A stretch of DNA of 64,000 bases from Halocynthiibacter sp049608145 (GTDB lineage Bacteria > Pseudomonadota > Alphaproteobacteria > Rhodobacterales > Rhodobacteraceae). Shown one piece after another: positions 52,328 through 61,518 of the stretch. Location: positions 21,085 through 85,084 of the forward strand of contig NZ_JBMYXF010000007.1 in assembly GCF_049608145.1 (NCBI RefSeq). Reading direction: 5' to 3'. How positions within the stretch are numbered: position 1 is the first letter of the stretch; the number at the start of each line of letters is the position of its first letter. A program made the translations under genes and the position numbers. Below the pieces are notes generated by a model. The model saw nothing but the letters and a program-made list of their open reading frames with translations, was not told the origin of the DNA and searched no databases.

Positions 52328-53440
52328 TTATTCCGTCGCCAGTTCACCGGCAGGAACAGCCACAGCATTCTGTGTCTCATATTCCAAGGTGATCTGCTGA
52401 CCGGTGTGGTCCTCAAAAGTTTGACCAAGATTGGGGATCGATACTTTGATTTCCTTGCCGCCGTCACCTTCGGTGAAGATGTTGAACGTGTTGCCTTCAA
52501 ATTCCTCATGATTGACTTTCGCCGTCACGAAATGATCACCTGCACGGCCAGTTTCCGCGATGGAAAGCGCCTCAGGGCGGATGAACATCATGGCTTCGTC
52601 ACCGACATTCATCTTGCCCTGATTGGCGGTGGAAATGCGGGACACAAGATCACCGGACCGGTTGGTGGCGATCAATGCTTCTTTGCCGCGGATTTCCTTA
52701 ACCGTGCCACGGAAGACATTGTTTTCGCCCACAAATGACGCAACAAAGGCGGTTGATGGATCGTTGTAAACGGTTTTGCCGTCACCGATTTGGTCGATGA
52801 TCCCCGCTTTCATCACCGCGATATTGTCTGACATGGTCAGCGCTTCGCCTTGGTCGTGGGTGATGTAAATAAAGGTAATGCCAACGCGTTTTTGGATTTC
52901 ACGAAGTTCTGTGCGCATGTGTTGACGCAGCTTAAGGTCAAGCGCTGACAGCGGTTCATCCAGCAACAAAACATCGGGTTCCGCACAAAGCGCACGGGCA
53001 ATCGCCACACGTTGTTTCTGACCGCCAGACAGCTCAGACGGCAATTTATCACCCTGCCCCGGCAACGCAATCATGTCCAAAAGTTCATCCGCACGTTTGC
53101 GGCGTTCCTTGGCGGACGCACCTTTGATTTCCATAGAAAACGTGATGTTTTCCCAGACTTTCATCAGAGGGAACAAGGCGAGGTTTTGAAAGATCAAAGC
53201 GGTGGGGCGTTTGTTTGGGCCGATGCCCGCCATGTCATTGCCGCCGATCAAAACCCGCCCTTCGGACGGATCAAGAAATCCTGAAACAGACCGCAAAATC
53301 GTCGTCTTCCCGCAGCCTGATGGGCCGAGGAACGAAAAAAAATCGCCGCCGTTAATATTTACGTTTGCGTCGCGCACTGCAACGAAATCGCCGAACCTAA
53401 TCCATAGGTTCTCGAGGTTCACCCCGACACCAGCACTCAT
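52328..53440 (-). CDS. Polyamine-type ABC transporter ATP-binding protein PotA/PotG-like
   Basis: The 370-residue ATPase has Walker A GPSGCGKTT at residues 39-47, signature LSGGQKQRVAIARAL, Walker B VLLLDEPLSALD and the H-loop region YITHDQGEALTMSD. A C-terminal TOBE domain (VFRGTVKEIRGKEALIATN) is typical of the CUT2/PotA group. Start 53440 has GGGGAGAA upstream. It is separated from potD by 121 bases that contain three stem-loops. Confidence 0.91.
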   Translation of the reverse strand: MSAGVGVNLENLWIRFGDFVAVRDANVNINGGDFFSFLGPSGCGKTTILRSVSGFLDPSEGRVLIGGNDMAGIGPNKRPTALIFQNLALFPLMKVWENITFSMEIKGASAKERRKRADELLDMIALPGQGDKLPSELSGGQKQRVAIARALCAEPDVLLLDEPLSALDLKLRQHMRTELREIQKRVGITFIYITHDQGEALTMSDNIAVMKAGIIDQIGDGKTVYNDPSTAFVASFVGENNVFRGTVKEIRGKEALIATNRSGDLVSRISTANQGKMNVGDEAMMFIRPEALSIAETGRAGDHFVTAKVNHEEFEGNTFNIFTEGDGGKEIKVSIPNLGQTFEDHTGQQITLEYETQNAVAVPAGELATE

Positions 53441-53475
53441 GTGTTTCTCCCCACTGTAGTGTAATCTGACATTTG

Positions 53476-53541
53476 CCACCTTACTGGTGGTCTGATCTCC
53501 GGCGTCAGTCCCGGAGGGGTCCGGCCCCCGTAAGGGCCGGA
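53476..53541. other. Three stem-loops between potD and potA
   Basis: CCACC-TTACT-GGTGG (53476-53490), CTCCGG ... CCGGAG (53497-53516) and TCCGGCCC ... GGGCCGGA (53520-53541, 8-bp stem). Without U-tracts, they probably stabilise the abundant potD message or attenuate read-through, as seen after periplasmic-binding-protein genes. Confidence 0.55.
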
Positions 53542-53561
53542 TATTGTTTCTGGAAATCTAC

Positions 53562-54692
53562 CTATGCAGATTTGAAACGGTTCACGAACTCAGTCCGCAC
53601 AGCCGCATACCAAGGCGCTTCTGCAGGCCATGGGTTCAGGTTGCCAAGGCTGTCACCAGGATAAGCTTCCGCGAAGTTCTTTTTATAAACGTCGCCAGTA
53701 TGCGCATCCGCACCCAGAACCGGGCTGTTATAGCCATGGCTGTCAATCGCAACGCCAGCGTCTTTCGCACGATAAGCGAATTCGATGAACGCATAGATCT
53801 GATCGATGTTCGACGCGCCGGTTGGCATAGACATGCCGTCAACCCAAGCCATCGCACCCTCAACAGGCGCTTGGTATGTCACTGGTTCGCCAGCAGATTT
53901 AAGCGCAAGAGGCGGGCCATCCCATGTCTGACCAACGATCACACCGTCGTTCAACAGGCCGTTTTTCTGGCTATCTGCATCGTTCCAGATCAGTTTGATG
54001 CGGTCTTTGCGCGCGATACACCAGTCAGTGACTTTGCCCCAGACTTCGCGCATTTTGTCTTCATCTTCATAGGCTGCCCAGATGGAACCTGGCTCCATTT
54101 CGCCAGACGCTTCCATGTACAGACCCGCACCCAACATCATGGAATGCGCGCGGCCCATGGTTTTGCCAGCGTTTTCTTCGGACCATACATCACCATAAGA
54201 CGGTGCATCACCAGCAGGTGCCCAGAGATCGGTGCGCCATGCCATGCCTTCGGTGCCCCAGATGTGCGGCAGCCAAGTGGAACCGTTGCCACCAAAGTTC
54301 CATGCGTTTTCGCCAATGGCGGACATCGCAGGGTTCACGCGGTCGATCTCAACACGGGACATGTCAAACGGCTGAAGCAGTTCAAGTGGTTCCCACTGAA
54401 GCGAACGGTTGTTGGTCGGTGACACAATGTCAAAGCCCTGACCGTTGGTCGCTTTCATCTTGTTGATGATTTCCTCATTGGAACCGATACCGGTGTAATT
54501 GATCTTGATGCCAGTTTCGCCTTCAAAGTCGGCGATAAACTGATCTGGCAGATAGTCTGACCACATCAGGATGTTGATTTCGCCGGATGTTGCCAGCGCG
54601 TTTTGTACCAATGCAGGTGTCGCAAGCGCAGCACCACCAACAGCTGCGGTGCCCTTCAGCACCGAGCGGCGGTTAATCGTAGATTTTGTCAT
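53562..54692 (-). CDS. Polyamine-type ABC transporter substrate-binding protein PotD/PotF-like
   Basis: The 376-residue periplasmic protein has a Tat-like N-terminus (NRRSVLKGTAAVGGAALATPALV) and the family start of the mature part (GEINILMWSDYLPDQFIADFEGETGI). Later IVSPTNNRSLQWEPLELLQPFD and MSMPTGASNIDQIYAFIEFAYR match the spermidine/putrescine group. GGGAGAG precedes the ATG. First gene of the potD-A-H-I operon, downstream of the alcohol dehydrogenase operon. The true ligand (putrescine, spermidine or another amine) is not fixed by sequence. Confidence 0.88.
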   Translation of the reverse strand: MTKSTINRRSVLKGTAAVGGAALATPALVQNALATSGEINILMWSDYLPDQFIADFEGETGIKINYTGIGSNEEIINKMKATNGQGFDIVSPTNNRSLQWEPLELLQPFDMSRVEIDRVNPAMSAIGENAWNFGGNGSTWLPHIWGTEGMAWRTDLWAPAGDAPSYGDVWSEENAGKTMGRAHSMMLGAGLYMEASGEMEPGSIWAAYEDEDKMREVWGKVTDWCIARKDRIKLIWNDADSQKNGLLNDGVIVGQTWDGPPLALKSAGEPVTYQAPVEGAMAWVDGMSMPTGASNIDQIYAFIEFAYRAKDAGVAIDSHGYNSPVLGADAHTGDVYKKNFAEAYPGDSLGNLNPWPAEAPWYAAVRTEFVNRFKSA

Positions 54693-55080
54693 ATAAACTC
54701 TCCCTAGTTTTTGATCGGCCGGTTGTCCCGACACGAATTTTGGTTTGCCTCACCAGCATCCGCTGATTAATCCAAACCTGTGTTCCGAAACGATAGTCCC
54801 GAAAACGCTCCTCCATGTACCAGACAATCGGTCATTGCGGCACAGGGATATAGCCAGAATCTAAAAGCCGTATGACAATCTGATTATATGCGACGGAAAA
54901 TGTCAAAATTTATCTTGGAAAATTAGCATTTACGACGATTTTCATAAAATTCACCAACCACGCTGATATGAAAAAATAAGTCCAGATTTCAGGGGTTTTA
55001 TAAAAATTACGCCAACAAAAACGCGATTCCCCCTGCCCAGAGGTGATCTAGGCAGGGAAGATTTTCAAAAAATGACCGTT
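54693..55080. other. 388-base noncoding interval upstream of potD
   Basis: Contains no plausible gene. It is AT-rich in the middle (54880-55020) and must hold the potD promoter. On the minus strand a TATAAT lies 12 bases after TTGACA near 54890-54915, too short a spacing for a simple promoter. The stem-loop at its upper end (55031-55057) belongs to the alcohol dehydrogenase operon. No other site was recognised. Confidence 0.5.
55031..55057 (-). terminator. Hairpin after the alcohol dehydrogenase gene
   Basis: CCCTGCC (55031-55037) pairs with GGCAGGG (55051-55057), 24 bases past the alcohol dehydrogenase stop. The minus strand then has GCGTTTTTG a little further on. It is a possible terminator separating this operon from potD. 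Confidence 0.5.
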
Positions 55081-56226
55081 TTATATACAGTCAACGAACA
55101 GCTGTTTTGTGTTTTCAGCGGTCAGTTCCACCGGATTTCCACCGCAGGATGGGTCGGCGAGGGCTTGGCGCACCAGTTCATCCAACTGGTCGTCCTTCAC
55201 ACCCATTTCAGACAGTTTGCGCGGAATGCCGAGGCTGTCGTTGAACTCTTGCACGAAGCTTTGGAAGCCCATGAAGCCGCCCCCAATCCCCAAATACGCC
55301 GCCGCCATATCGAAGCGATCCGCAATCGCAGAGGCGTTAAAGTCCAGCACCGCAGGCATGCAAACCGCATTCGTCGTGCCGTGGTGGGTGTTGTAAACCG
55401 CGCCAATTGGGTGGCTGAGCGCATGGATCGCGCCAAGGCCTTTTTGGAAGCCCGTCGCCCCCATCGCCGCCGCCGACATCATATGCGCGCGGGCCTCGAT
55501 ATCCGTGCCATCCTTGAACGCGCGCGGCAGATAATCCTTGACCAAACGCATGCCCTCAAGTGCGATGCCTTGGGACATCGGGTGATAATGCGGGGAACTA
55601 AACGCCTCCACGCAATGGGCAAATGCATCAAGCCCGGTGCCCGCCGTGATAAAGCCCGGCATGCCCACGGTCAGCTCTGGGTCGGCGATCACAATCGCGG
55701 GCAGAACTTTGGGGTGGAAGATGATTTTCTTCTCATGCGTCACGGAATTCGTCAGGATAGACGCGCGCCCAACCTCGGACCCCGTACCAGCAGTCGTCGG
55801 CACCGCAATGATCGGCGCGATGGCATCCGCATCGGCACGGGTCCACCAATCGCCGACATCTTCAAAATCCCAAATCGGGCGGGTTTGACCGGCGTGGAAA
55901 GCCACCATTTTCCCAAGATCAAGGCCCGAGCCACCACCAAATGCGATCACACCATCATGACCGCCCGCCTTATAAACGGCAACACCGGCGGCGAGGTTCA
56001 ATTCACTTGGGTTCGGATCAACTTCTGCAAAAATCCCACGCCCAAGACCGGCGCCGTCCAGAATATCCAAGGCCTGTGCGGTGATCGGCAAAGGCGCAAG
56101 GCCCTTATCTGTCACCAAAAGCGGGCGCTTCATGCCAAGGCTTTTGCAGGCCTCAGCCAGCTCACTAATACGGCCAGCGCCGAACTTCATCGTGGTCGGA
56201 TAAGACCAGTTTCCAACAAGGTTCAT
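55081..56226 (-). CDS. Iron-containing (group III) alcohol dehydrogenase
   Basis: The 381-residue NAD(P)-dependent dehydrogenase has GGGSGLDLGK (residues 97-106) and VPTTAGTGSEVG. The metal ligands Asp200, His204, His268 and His282 keep the FucO spacing. It should oxidise an alcohol to an aldehyde. Its start overlaps the aldehyde dehydrogenase stop by four bases, implying one substrate is passed through both. With the glutamine-synthetase-like gene upstream, the natural substrate may be a gamma-glutamylated amino alcohol; that is inference. Confidence 0.9.
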   Translation of the reverse strand: MNLVGNWSYPTTMKFGAGRISELAEACKSLGMKRPLLVTDKGLAPLPITAQALDILDGAGLGRGIFAEVDPNPSELNLAAGVAVYKAGGHDGVIAFGGGSGLDLGKMVAFHAGQTRPIWDFEDVGDWWTRADADAIAPIIAVPTTAGTGSEVGRASILTNSVTHEKKIIFHPKVLPAIVIADPELTVGMPGFITAGTGLDAFAHCVEAFSSPHYHPMSQGIALEGMRLVKDYLPRAFKDGTDIEARAHMMSAAAMGATGFQKGLGAIHALSHPIGAVYNTHHGTTNAVCMPAVLDFNASAIADRFDMAAAYLGIGGGFMGFQSFVQEFNDSLGIPRKLSEMGVKDDQLDELVRQALADPSCGGNPVELTAENTKQLFVDCI

Positions 56227-57605
56227 GATGTCACCTTCTTCAAGTGGTAGGATTTCGGACGGGTCAGGTTGTGGAAGCCAATCACAGACAAACCACCCCC
56301 GCGCCCAGTGTTTTTACAGCCGGTCCAGCACAGGCCCGGATCAAGATAATCAGCGCGGTTCATGAAGACAGTACCGATTTCCAGGTCATCGCCAATACGC
56401 GCCGCCCGGTCGACATCTTGCGTCCACAGGCTGGCGGTCAGGCCAAATTCGCTGTCGTTCATCAATTTGATCGCTTCCGCGTCGGATGACACTTTCATGA
56501 TGCCAACAACCGGACCAAAGCTTTCGTCGCGCATCACCCGCATATCATGGGTCACATTGGTCAGGATTTGCGGCGTCAGATATGCACCGCCGTCATCCTC
56601 ATCCATTGTGTCGATATGGGCCACAGCACCATCGGCCAGGGCCTCGGCAATCTGGGCGCGCACTTCTTGCGCAAACCGTACATTCGCCATCGGACCCATT
56701 GTGGTGTCCGCCTCCATCGGGTTGCCCAGCTTGTAACCTTTCACAATCGCCACGGCCTTTTCAACGAAAGCATCATAAAGGCTTTCATGTACATAGATGC
56801 GTTCAATTCCGCAGCAGCACTGACCTGCGTTGAACATCGCACCGTCAATCAGCGTATCAACGGCGGCATCCAGATCGGCGTCTTCCATGACGTAACCCGG
56901 ATCTTTCCCACCAAGTTCCGTGCCAACGCCGGTAAACGTGCCCGCAGCGGCGCGTTCCATCGCCTGACCACCGCCCACAGAGCCCGTGAAGTTGACAAAA
57001 TCAAAGGCATTTCCCGCAATCAGATCATTGGTCACATCGTGCGATAGAAACACGTTTTGGAACACGTCCTCCGGGATGCCCACAGAATGAAACGCCTGCG
57101 CCATACGTTCACCCACAAGCAAGGTCTGCGTCGCGTGTTTCAGCAAAACCGTGTTGCCCGCAATCAAGGCCGGCGCGACCGTGTTAATCGCCGTCATGTA
57201 AGGATAATTCCAAGGCGCGACCACAAAAACCACACCGTGCGGGATGCGTTTGATGTAACGTTTAAACGTCGCATCTTCGCCCACTTCGATATCCGCAAGG
57301 CTTTCCACAGCGATGCTTGCCATATGCCCCGCACGCTCATTAAAGCCGCCAAATTCACCGCCGTAACGGGTGGGGCGACCCATCATATGGGCAAGCTCTG
57401 GCACGATCTCATCGTTCATCGCACCGACAGCTGCAACACCCGCCATCACCAGATCAACGCGTTCCTGTACCGGGCGCGCAGCCCATGCTTTTTGTGCGTC
57501 GCGCGCCGATTTGGCCGCTGATTGCGCGGCCTCAAGCGTCAACACCGGACGTTCCGCGTAAACGGATCCATCAATCGGTGAGATACATTTCAAAACCTGG
57601 CCCAT
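56223..57605 (-). CDS. NAD-dependent aldehyde dehydrogenase
   Basis: The 460-residue ALDH-superfamily protein has the active-site Glu230 in GTELGGKDPG and the nucleophile Cys264 in NAGQCCCG, the normal 34-residue spacing. PWNYPYMTAINTVAPALIAGN and the C-terminal GCKNTGRGGGLSVIGFHNLTRPKSYHLKK are typical. It oxidises an aldehyde to a carboxylate. It is translationally coupled to the alcohol dehydrogenase and lies 81 bases after the glutamine-synthetase-like gene. Confidence 0.91.
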   Translation of the reverse strand: MGQVLKCISPIDGSVYAERPVLTLEAAQSAAKSARDAQKAWAARPVQERVDLVMAGVAAVGAMNDEIVPELAHMMGRPTRYGGEFGGFNERAGHMASIAVESLADIEVGEDATFKRYIKRIPHGVVFVVAPWNYPYMTAINTVAPALIAGNTVLLKHATQTLLVGERMAQAFHSVGIPEDVFQNVFLSHDVTNDLIAGNAFDFVNFTGSVGGGQAMERAAAGTFTGVGTELGGKDPGYVMEDADLDAAVDTLIDGAMFNAGQCCCGIERIYVHESLYDAFVEKAVAIVKGYKLGNPMEADTTMGPMANVRFAQEVRAQIAEALADGAVAHIDTMDEDDGGAYLTPQILTNVTHDMRVMRDESFGPVVGIMKVSSDAEAIKLMNDSEFGLTASLWTQDVDRAARIGDDLEIGTVFMNRADYLDPGLCWTGCKNTGRGGGLSVIGFHNLTRPKSYHLKKVTS

Positions 57606-57626
57606 GCCATCTTCCTTTTCACGATC

Positions 57627-57645
57627 AGGGGCAATCTCCGCCCCT
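57627..57645. other. Stem-loop between the glutamine-synthetase-like and aldehyde dehydrogenase genes
   Basis: AGGGGC (57627-57632) pairs with GCCCCT (57640-57645). The T-run lies on the plus-strand side, so it is not a clear minus-strand terminator; it may be an intercistronic stabiliser. Confidence 0.4.
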
Positions 57646-57686
57646 TTTTCATCTTGCCAAAAATACTCAAATTGAACGGTGCAACC

Positions 57687-59042
57687 TTATGCCCGCTCAA
57701 AGCCCCGCGCGATTTCCCAATCGGTCACAACCTGGTCGAATTCTTCCTGTTCCCACTGCGCGCAGCGGTGATAATGCGCGACGACATCCTCACCAAACGC
57801 CGCTTTCAGCATGTCCGACGCATTCAGCGCGTCCATGGATTCTGTCAAGTTCGCAGGCAATTTCTTCGCATCCGGATCATTGTAGGCATCCCCAGCCTGG
57901 GGCGCTTGCAGCTCAAGCTTTTCTTCCATCCCAGCAATCCCCGCCGCCAGTTGCGCGGCCATCGCGAGATAGGGGTTCAGATCGGCACCGCCCACGCGAC
58001 ATTCCACGCGGATCGCCTTGCTGCCTTCGCCACACAGACGGAAACCCGCCGTGCGATTATCAATCGACCAAACCGTGCCGGTGGGGGCAAAACTGCCCTT
58101 TTGGAAGCGCTTATAGCTGTTCACATAGGGCGCCAAAAACACCATCATGTCGCTGGAATATTTGATCATTCCCGCCATGTAATGACGCATCAATTCGGAC
58201 ATGCCATATTGTGCATCCGCATCATAAAACACGTTCTCGCCGTCTTTCCAAAGCGACTGATGCACGTGTGACGCTGACCCAACACGCTCCTTATGCCATT
58301 TCGGCAAAAAGCTTGCGGCATGGCCCTGCTGCCAAGCGATTTCCTTGACCGCATGTTTGGCAATCGTGTGATTGTCGGCGCAATCCATGGCGGCGGCGTA
58401 TTTGATGTTCAGCTCTTCCTGGCCTGCTTCCGCTTCGCCTTTTGACCCCTCAATCGGGATGCCGGCGGCGTATAAATGATTGCGGATCGGCCGCATCACA
58501 TGTTCTTCTTTGGTGGTCTGGAAGATGTGGTAATCTTCATTGTACGCGCTGATTGGTTCCAGATCACGGAAGCCTTCCGCACGGATTTCATCGAATGATT
58601 TGGCGAATAAAAAGAACTCAAGCTCCGTCGCCATAACGGCAGAAAACCCCATATCTTCCAAACGCTCAATCTGTTTCTTCAACACAGCGCGCGGGGAATG
58701 CGGCACAGGATTGTGGTGATGATCCAGCACATCACACAGCACCATCACAGTGCCATCCAACCAAGGCATCGGGCGAATGGTTTCAAGGTCGGGCTTCATG
58801 ATGTAGTCACCATAACCGCCCTGCCAAGACGTGCTGGCGTAGCCATCCGGCGTCGCCATCTCAAGGTCGGTCGCCAGCAGGTAATTACAGCAATGGCTTT
58901 CTTCCCAACCACTGTCGATAAAATACTGCGCAACCAAACGCTTGCCCATCAAACGACCCTGCATGTCAATCATACAGATCAATACTGTATCAACTTCTCC
59001 TGCAGAAACCTGCAACTTCAGATCGTCAAAACTTAGGGTCAT
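57687..59042 (-). CDS. Glutamine-synthetase-family gamma-glutamyl-amine ligase
   Basis: The 451-residue protein has the GS catalytic domain: VMATELEFFLF near residue 150, EGSKGEAEAGQEELNIKY near 205, SASHVHQSLWKDGENVFYD, the RVECRVGGADLNPYLAMAAQLAAG block and a C-terminal HYHRCAQWEQEEFDQVVTDWE. This is the PuuA/GlnT-type group, which ligates glutamate to amines rather than to ammonia. Start 59042 (MTLSFDDLKLQVSAGEVDTV) is family-like; longer frames upstream are not. It sits between dctP and the dehydrogenase pair. The acceptor amine is unknown; an amino alcohol is suggested by the neighbours. Confidence 0.85.
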   Translation of the reverse strand: MTLSFDDLKLQVSAGEVDTVLICMIDMQGRLMGKRLVAQYFIDSGWEESHCCNYLLATDLEMATPDGYASTSWQGGYGDYIMKPDLETIRPMPWLDGTVMVLCDVLDHHHNPVPHSPRAVLKKQIERLEDMGFSAVMATELEFFLFAKSFDEIRAEGFRDLEPISAYNEDYHIFQTTKEEHVMRPIRNHLYAAGIPIEGSKGEAEAGQEELNIKYAAAMDCADNHTIAKHAVKEIAWQQGHAASFLPKWHKERVGSASHVHQSLWKDGENVFYDADAQYGMSELMRHYMAGMIKYSSDMMVFLAPYVNSYKRFQKGSFAPTGTVWSIDNRTAGFRLCGEGSKAIRVECRVGGADLNPYLAMAAQLAAGIAGMEEKLELQAPQAGDAYNDPDAKKLPANLTESMDALNASDMLKAAFGEDVVAHYHRCAQWEQEEFDQVVTDWEIARGFERA

Positions 59043-59070
59043 GGGGGCGCCTTTCAGGGTCTTAGATAGG

Positions 59071-59100
59071 TATCCGGGCGGCGCAATCACCGCCCGGATA
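59071..59100. other. 11-bp stem-loop after dctP
   Basis: TATCCGGGCGG (59071-59081) pairs perfectly with CCGCCCGGATA (59090-59100), six bases past the dctP stop and in front of the glutamine-synthetase-like gene. It lacks a U-tract, so it probably protects the dctP transcript 3' end or reduces read-through. Confidence 0.65.
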
Positions 59101-59106
59101 TGTGAT

Positions 59107-60138
59107 TTAGTAACGGTACGGCTTACCGGCTTTTGCCATATCCGCATTATACTGTTTGAAGATCTCAACGACCTTCGCTTTGGTTTCAGATTCTGCGGCG
59201 ATTTCGTCCCAGAATTTGACAGCTGCGTCTTCCACCGTCGACCATTCTTCATCAGGGATAGATGTCAGTTCCATCTTTGGACCATTCACACGCAGGGACG
59301 CTTCACCACCCCAATACCACCACTGGCGATAGTAATGCGACTGATCCGTACAAACGCGGAACAGGGTTTGCAGATCTTCAGGCAGCTCATTCCAGCGATC
59401 CATATTGGCAAAGAAAGACCCTGCCCATGCACCAGAAATATTGTTGGTCAGGAAGTAGTTGGTCACGTCAGCCCAACCGACAGTATAATCCTCGGTGATG
59501 CCGGACCATGCGATGCCGTCAAGTTCACCGGTTTGCACGGCAACCTCAATATCTTCCCAAGGAAGCGTCACCGGCACAACGCCGAACTGTTCCAAGAAAC
59601 GGCCTGCCGTTGGGAAGGTAAATACACGTTTACCTTGCAGATCCGCAAGCGAACGGATCGGATCTTTGGTTGCAAAGTGGCACGGATCCCAAGCACCGGC
59701 AGAGATGTGCTTCACACCCACGGCGGAATACTGTTCGTCCCAGATTTCATTCAAGCCGTATTGATTGAACAACACAGGCACGTCGAGAGAATAACGCGAA
59801 GCAAATGGGAAATACCCTCCGAAAACAGTGACTTCAGTCGGGGACGCCATGGAGTCATCATCAGACTGAACCGCATCAATGGTACCGTTCTGCATCGCAC
59901 GAAACAGTTCGCCAGTCGGAACAAGCTGATCTGCGTAATACAGTTCGATCTCCATCCGATCGCCGGCGATCTTGTTGAACATATTGATCGCGGGTGTGAT
60001 CACATGCTCCGCCAAGGCAGCCCCAGCATAGGTCTGCATTTTCCAAGTAATTTTACCCGAGGCAATCGCCGGGGCCGCGAGGCTTGCACCTACTGCGCCA
60101 ACACCGGCGGAGGCTAAAAACTTACGTCTTGTCGTCAT
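59107..60138 (-). CDS. dctP: TRAP transporter substrate-binding protein DctP
   Basis: The 343-residue periplasmic protein has a twin-arginine signal (TTRRKFLASAGVGAVGASLAAPAIA). The DctP family core includes YYADQLVPTGELFRAMQNGTID, LQGKRVFTFPTAGRFLEQFGVVPV and GELDGIAWSGITEDYTVG. It resembles the group with a conserved aromatic/tryptophan-rich region for organic acids (TakP-like), so the ligand may be a carboxylate or betaine-like solute. It is separated from dctM by 54 bases and followed by a strong stem-loop. Confidence 0.88.
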   Translation of the reverse strand: MTTRRKFLASAGVGAVGASLAAPAIASGKITWKMQTYAGAALAEHVITPAINMFNKIAGDRMEIELYYADQLVPTGELFRAMQNGTIDAVQSDDDSMASPTEVTVFGGYFPFASRYSLDVPVLFNQYGLNEIWDEQYSAVGVKHISAGAWDPCHFATKDPIRSLADLQGKRVFTFPTAGRFLEQFGVVPVTLPWEDIEVAVQTGELDGIAWSGITEDYTVGWADVTNYFLTNNISGAWAGSFFANMDRWNELPEDLQTLFRVCTDQSHYYRQWWYWGGEASLRVNGPKMELTSIPDEEWSTVEDAAVKFWDEIAAESETKAKVVEIFKQYNADMAKAGKPYRY

Positions 60139-60192
60139 TGTGTCGTCTCCTTTGTTGAAAATGTCCCACTTTTGCGCGGGCTTCTTCTGTGT

Positions 60193-61518
60193 TTAATTTC
60201 CGTAAACATATCCGGGCAGCCACAGGGCCAATTCCGGGAAAATCATCACAAGGGCCAACGCGAGAACCATCACCAAAGCAAACGGAATGATGGACTGATA
60301 GATATCGCGCAGGCTGATTTCCGGTGGCGCCATGGCGCGCATCAGAAACAGGTTATAACCAAAGGGGGGCGTCATATAGGCGATTTGGGTGGTGATCGTG
60401 TACAGCACGCCGTACCAGACCAGATCAAAGCCAAGTGCACCAACCAAAGGCACATAAAGCGGGGCAACAATCACAAGCATGGCGGTGTCATCCAAGAATG
60501 TTCCCATGATCAAAAAGCTAAGCTGCATGATGACCAGGATCATCCACGGAGACAGGGACAGCTTTTCAGTGAAAAGGGCCTCGATCGCTTTCACAGCCCC
60601 CAGCCCATCAAAGATCGCACCAAAAGCAAGAGCCGCAGCAATGATCCAGAGGAACATACAGGTGATCGCCAGGGTCTGACGCACGGACACTTCAAACACC
60701 TCGCGGGTCATACGGCCCTTGAATACAGCAGCAAAGAACGCGGCGAGTGCCCCCACGGCAGAAGCTTCGACCAGAGACGTCATCCCCATGACAAAAGGCA
60801 CCATCATGATCATGAAAATCGCAATCGGCAGCAGGCCTGCACGCAAAAGTCGGATTTTGTCGGCACGTGTATATTGACCGCGTTCTTCATCTGACAGGGG
60901 CGGCCCAAGATGTGGCTGAAGGCGACAGCGCACATAAATATAGATGATGAACATCGTCGCCATCATCAGGCCTGGAATAATGCCCGCCAGCCAAAGCTGC
61001 CCCACAGGGGCACGCGCGATCAGGGCGTAAAGCACCAGAACCACAGACGGAGGCACAAGAATACCAAGGGAGGACCCGGCCTGGATCACCCCAGTGACCA
61101 TGATCTTGTCATAGTTGCGCTTCAGAAGTTCAGGCAGGGCAATCGTTGCCCCAATGGCCATACCGGCCACGGACAGGCCGTTCATCGCGGAAATCAGCAC
61201 CATCAACAGGATTGTCCCGATGGCCAGACCGCCACTGGTGCCACCCATCCAGACATGAAACATCTTATACAGATCATCCGCGATTTTGCTTTCGGCCAGG
61301 ACGTAGCCCATAAAGATGAACATCGGCAGCGAGACCAGTGAATACCACTGCATCAGCTTCATGATCGACGTGAAGGGGATCTCGGATCCGCCGGGCCAGC
61401 CCAGCGTCAGCCCCGCCATTGAGCCGACAAAGCCAATGGCACCAAAGACACGCTGACCAGTCAGCATCATCAGCATCATGCCGCTAAACATCAGAAGGGC
61501 GATGAGTTCGTAGGACAT
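60193..61518 (-). CDS. dctM: TRAP transporter large permease DctM
   Basis: A 441-residue membrane protein with about a dozen hydrophobic segments. GASLGILVPPSVVLVLYALIARAPVGQLWLAG is the family's conserved loop and FLDDTAMLVIVAPLYVPLVGALGFDLVWYGVL the C-terminal repeat. It couples substrate import to sodium. Start 61518 (MSYELIALLMFSG) overlaps the dctQ stop by one base; the longer upstream frame is not family-like. Confidence 0.92.
   Translation of the reverse strand: MSYELIALLMFSGMMLMMLTGQRVFGAIGFVGSMAGLTLGWPGGSEIPFTSIMKLMQWYSLVSLPMFIFMGYVLAESKIADDLYKMFHVWMGGTSGGLAIGTILLMVLISAMNGLSVAGMAIGATIALPELLKRNYDKIMVTGVIQAGSSLGILVPPSVVLVLYALIARAPVGQLWLAGIIPGLMMATMFIIYIYVRCRLQPHLGPPLSDEERGQYTRADKIRLLRAGLLPIAIFMIMMVPFVMGMTSLVEASAVGALAAFFAAVFKGRMTREVFEVSVRQTLAITCMFLWIIAAALAFGAIFDGLGAVKAIEALFTEKLSLSPWMILVIMQLSFLIMGTFLDDTAMLVIVAPLYVPLVGALGFDLVWYGVLYTITTQIAYMTPPFGYNLFLMRAMAPPEISLRDIYQSIIPFALVMVLALALVMIFPELALWLPGYVYGN

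Noticed and set aside
51335..52738. Long plus-strand open frame of about 467 codons antisense to the pot permease and ATPase genes
   Set aside because: It mirrors high-confidence permease and ATPase genes and its translation is rich in His, Arg, Gln and Asp without any family motif; typical antisense artefact.
55072..56250. Plus-strand open frame of about 392 codons over the alcohol dehydrogenase gene
   Set aside because: The minus strand encodes a complete Fe-ADH with all four metal ligands; the antisense product is Arg/His-rich and has no recognisable domain.
57687..59042. Dedicated putrescine (PuuA) pathway as the sole reading of the glutamine-synthetase-like gene
   Set aside because: No PuuB-type oxidase or PuuD-type hydrolase is present; the coupled alcohol dehydrogenase points to an alcohol substrate, although putrescine cannot be excluded.
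58942..60117. Plus-strand open frame of about 391 codons over dctP
   Set aside because: Antisense to a well-formed TRAP binding protein; no motif, and it would need to cross the strong 59071-59100 hairpin.
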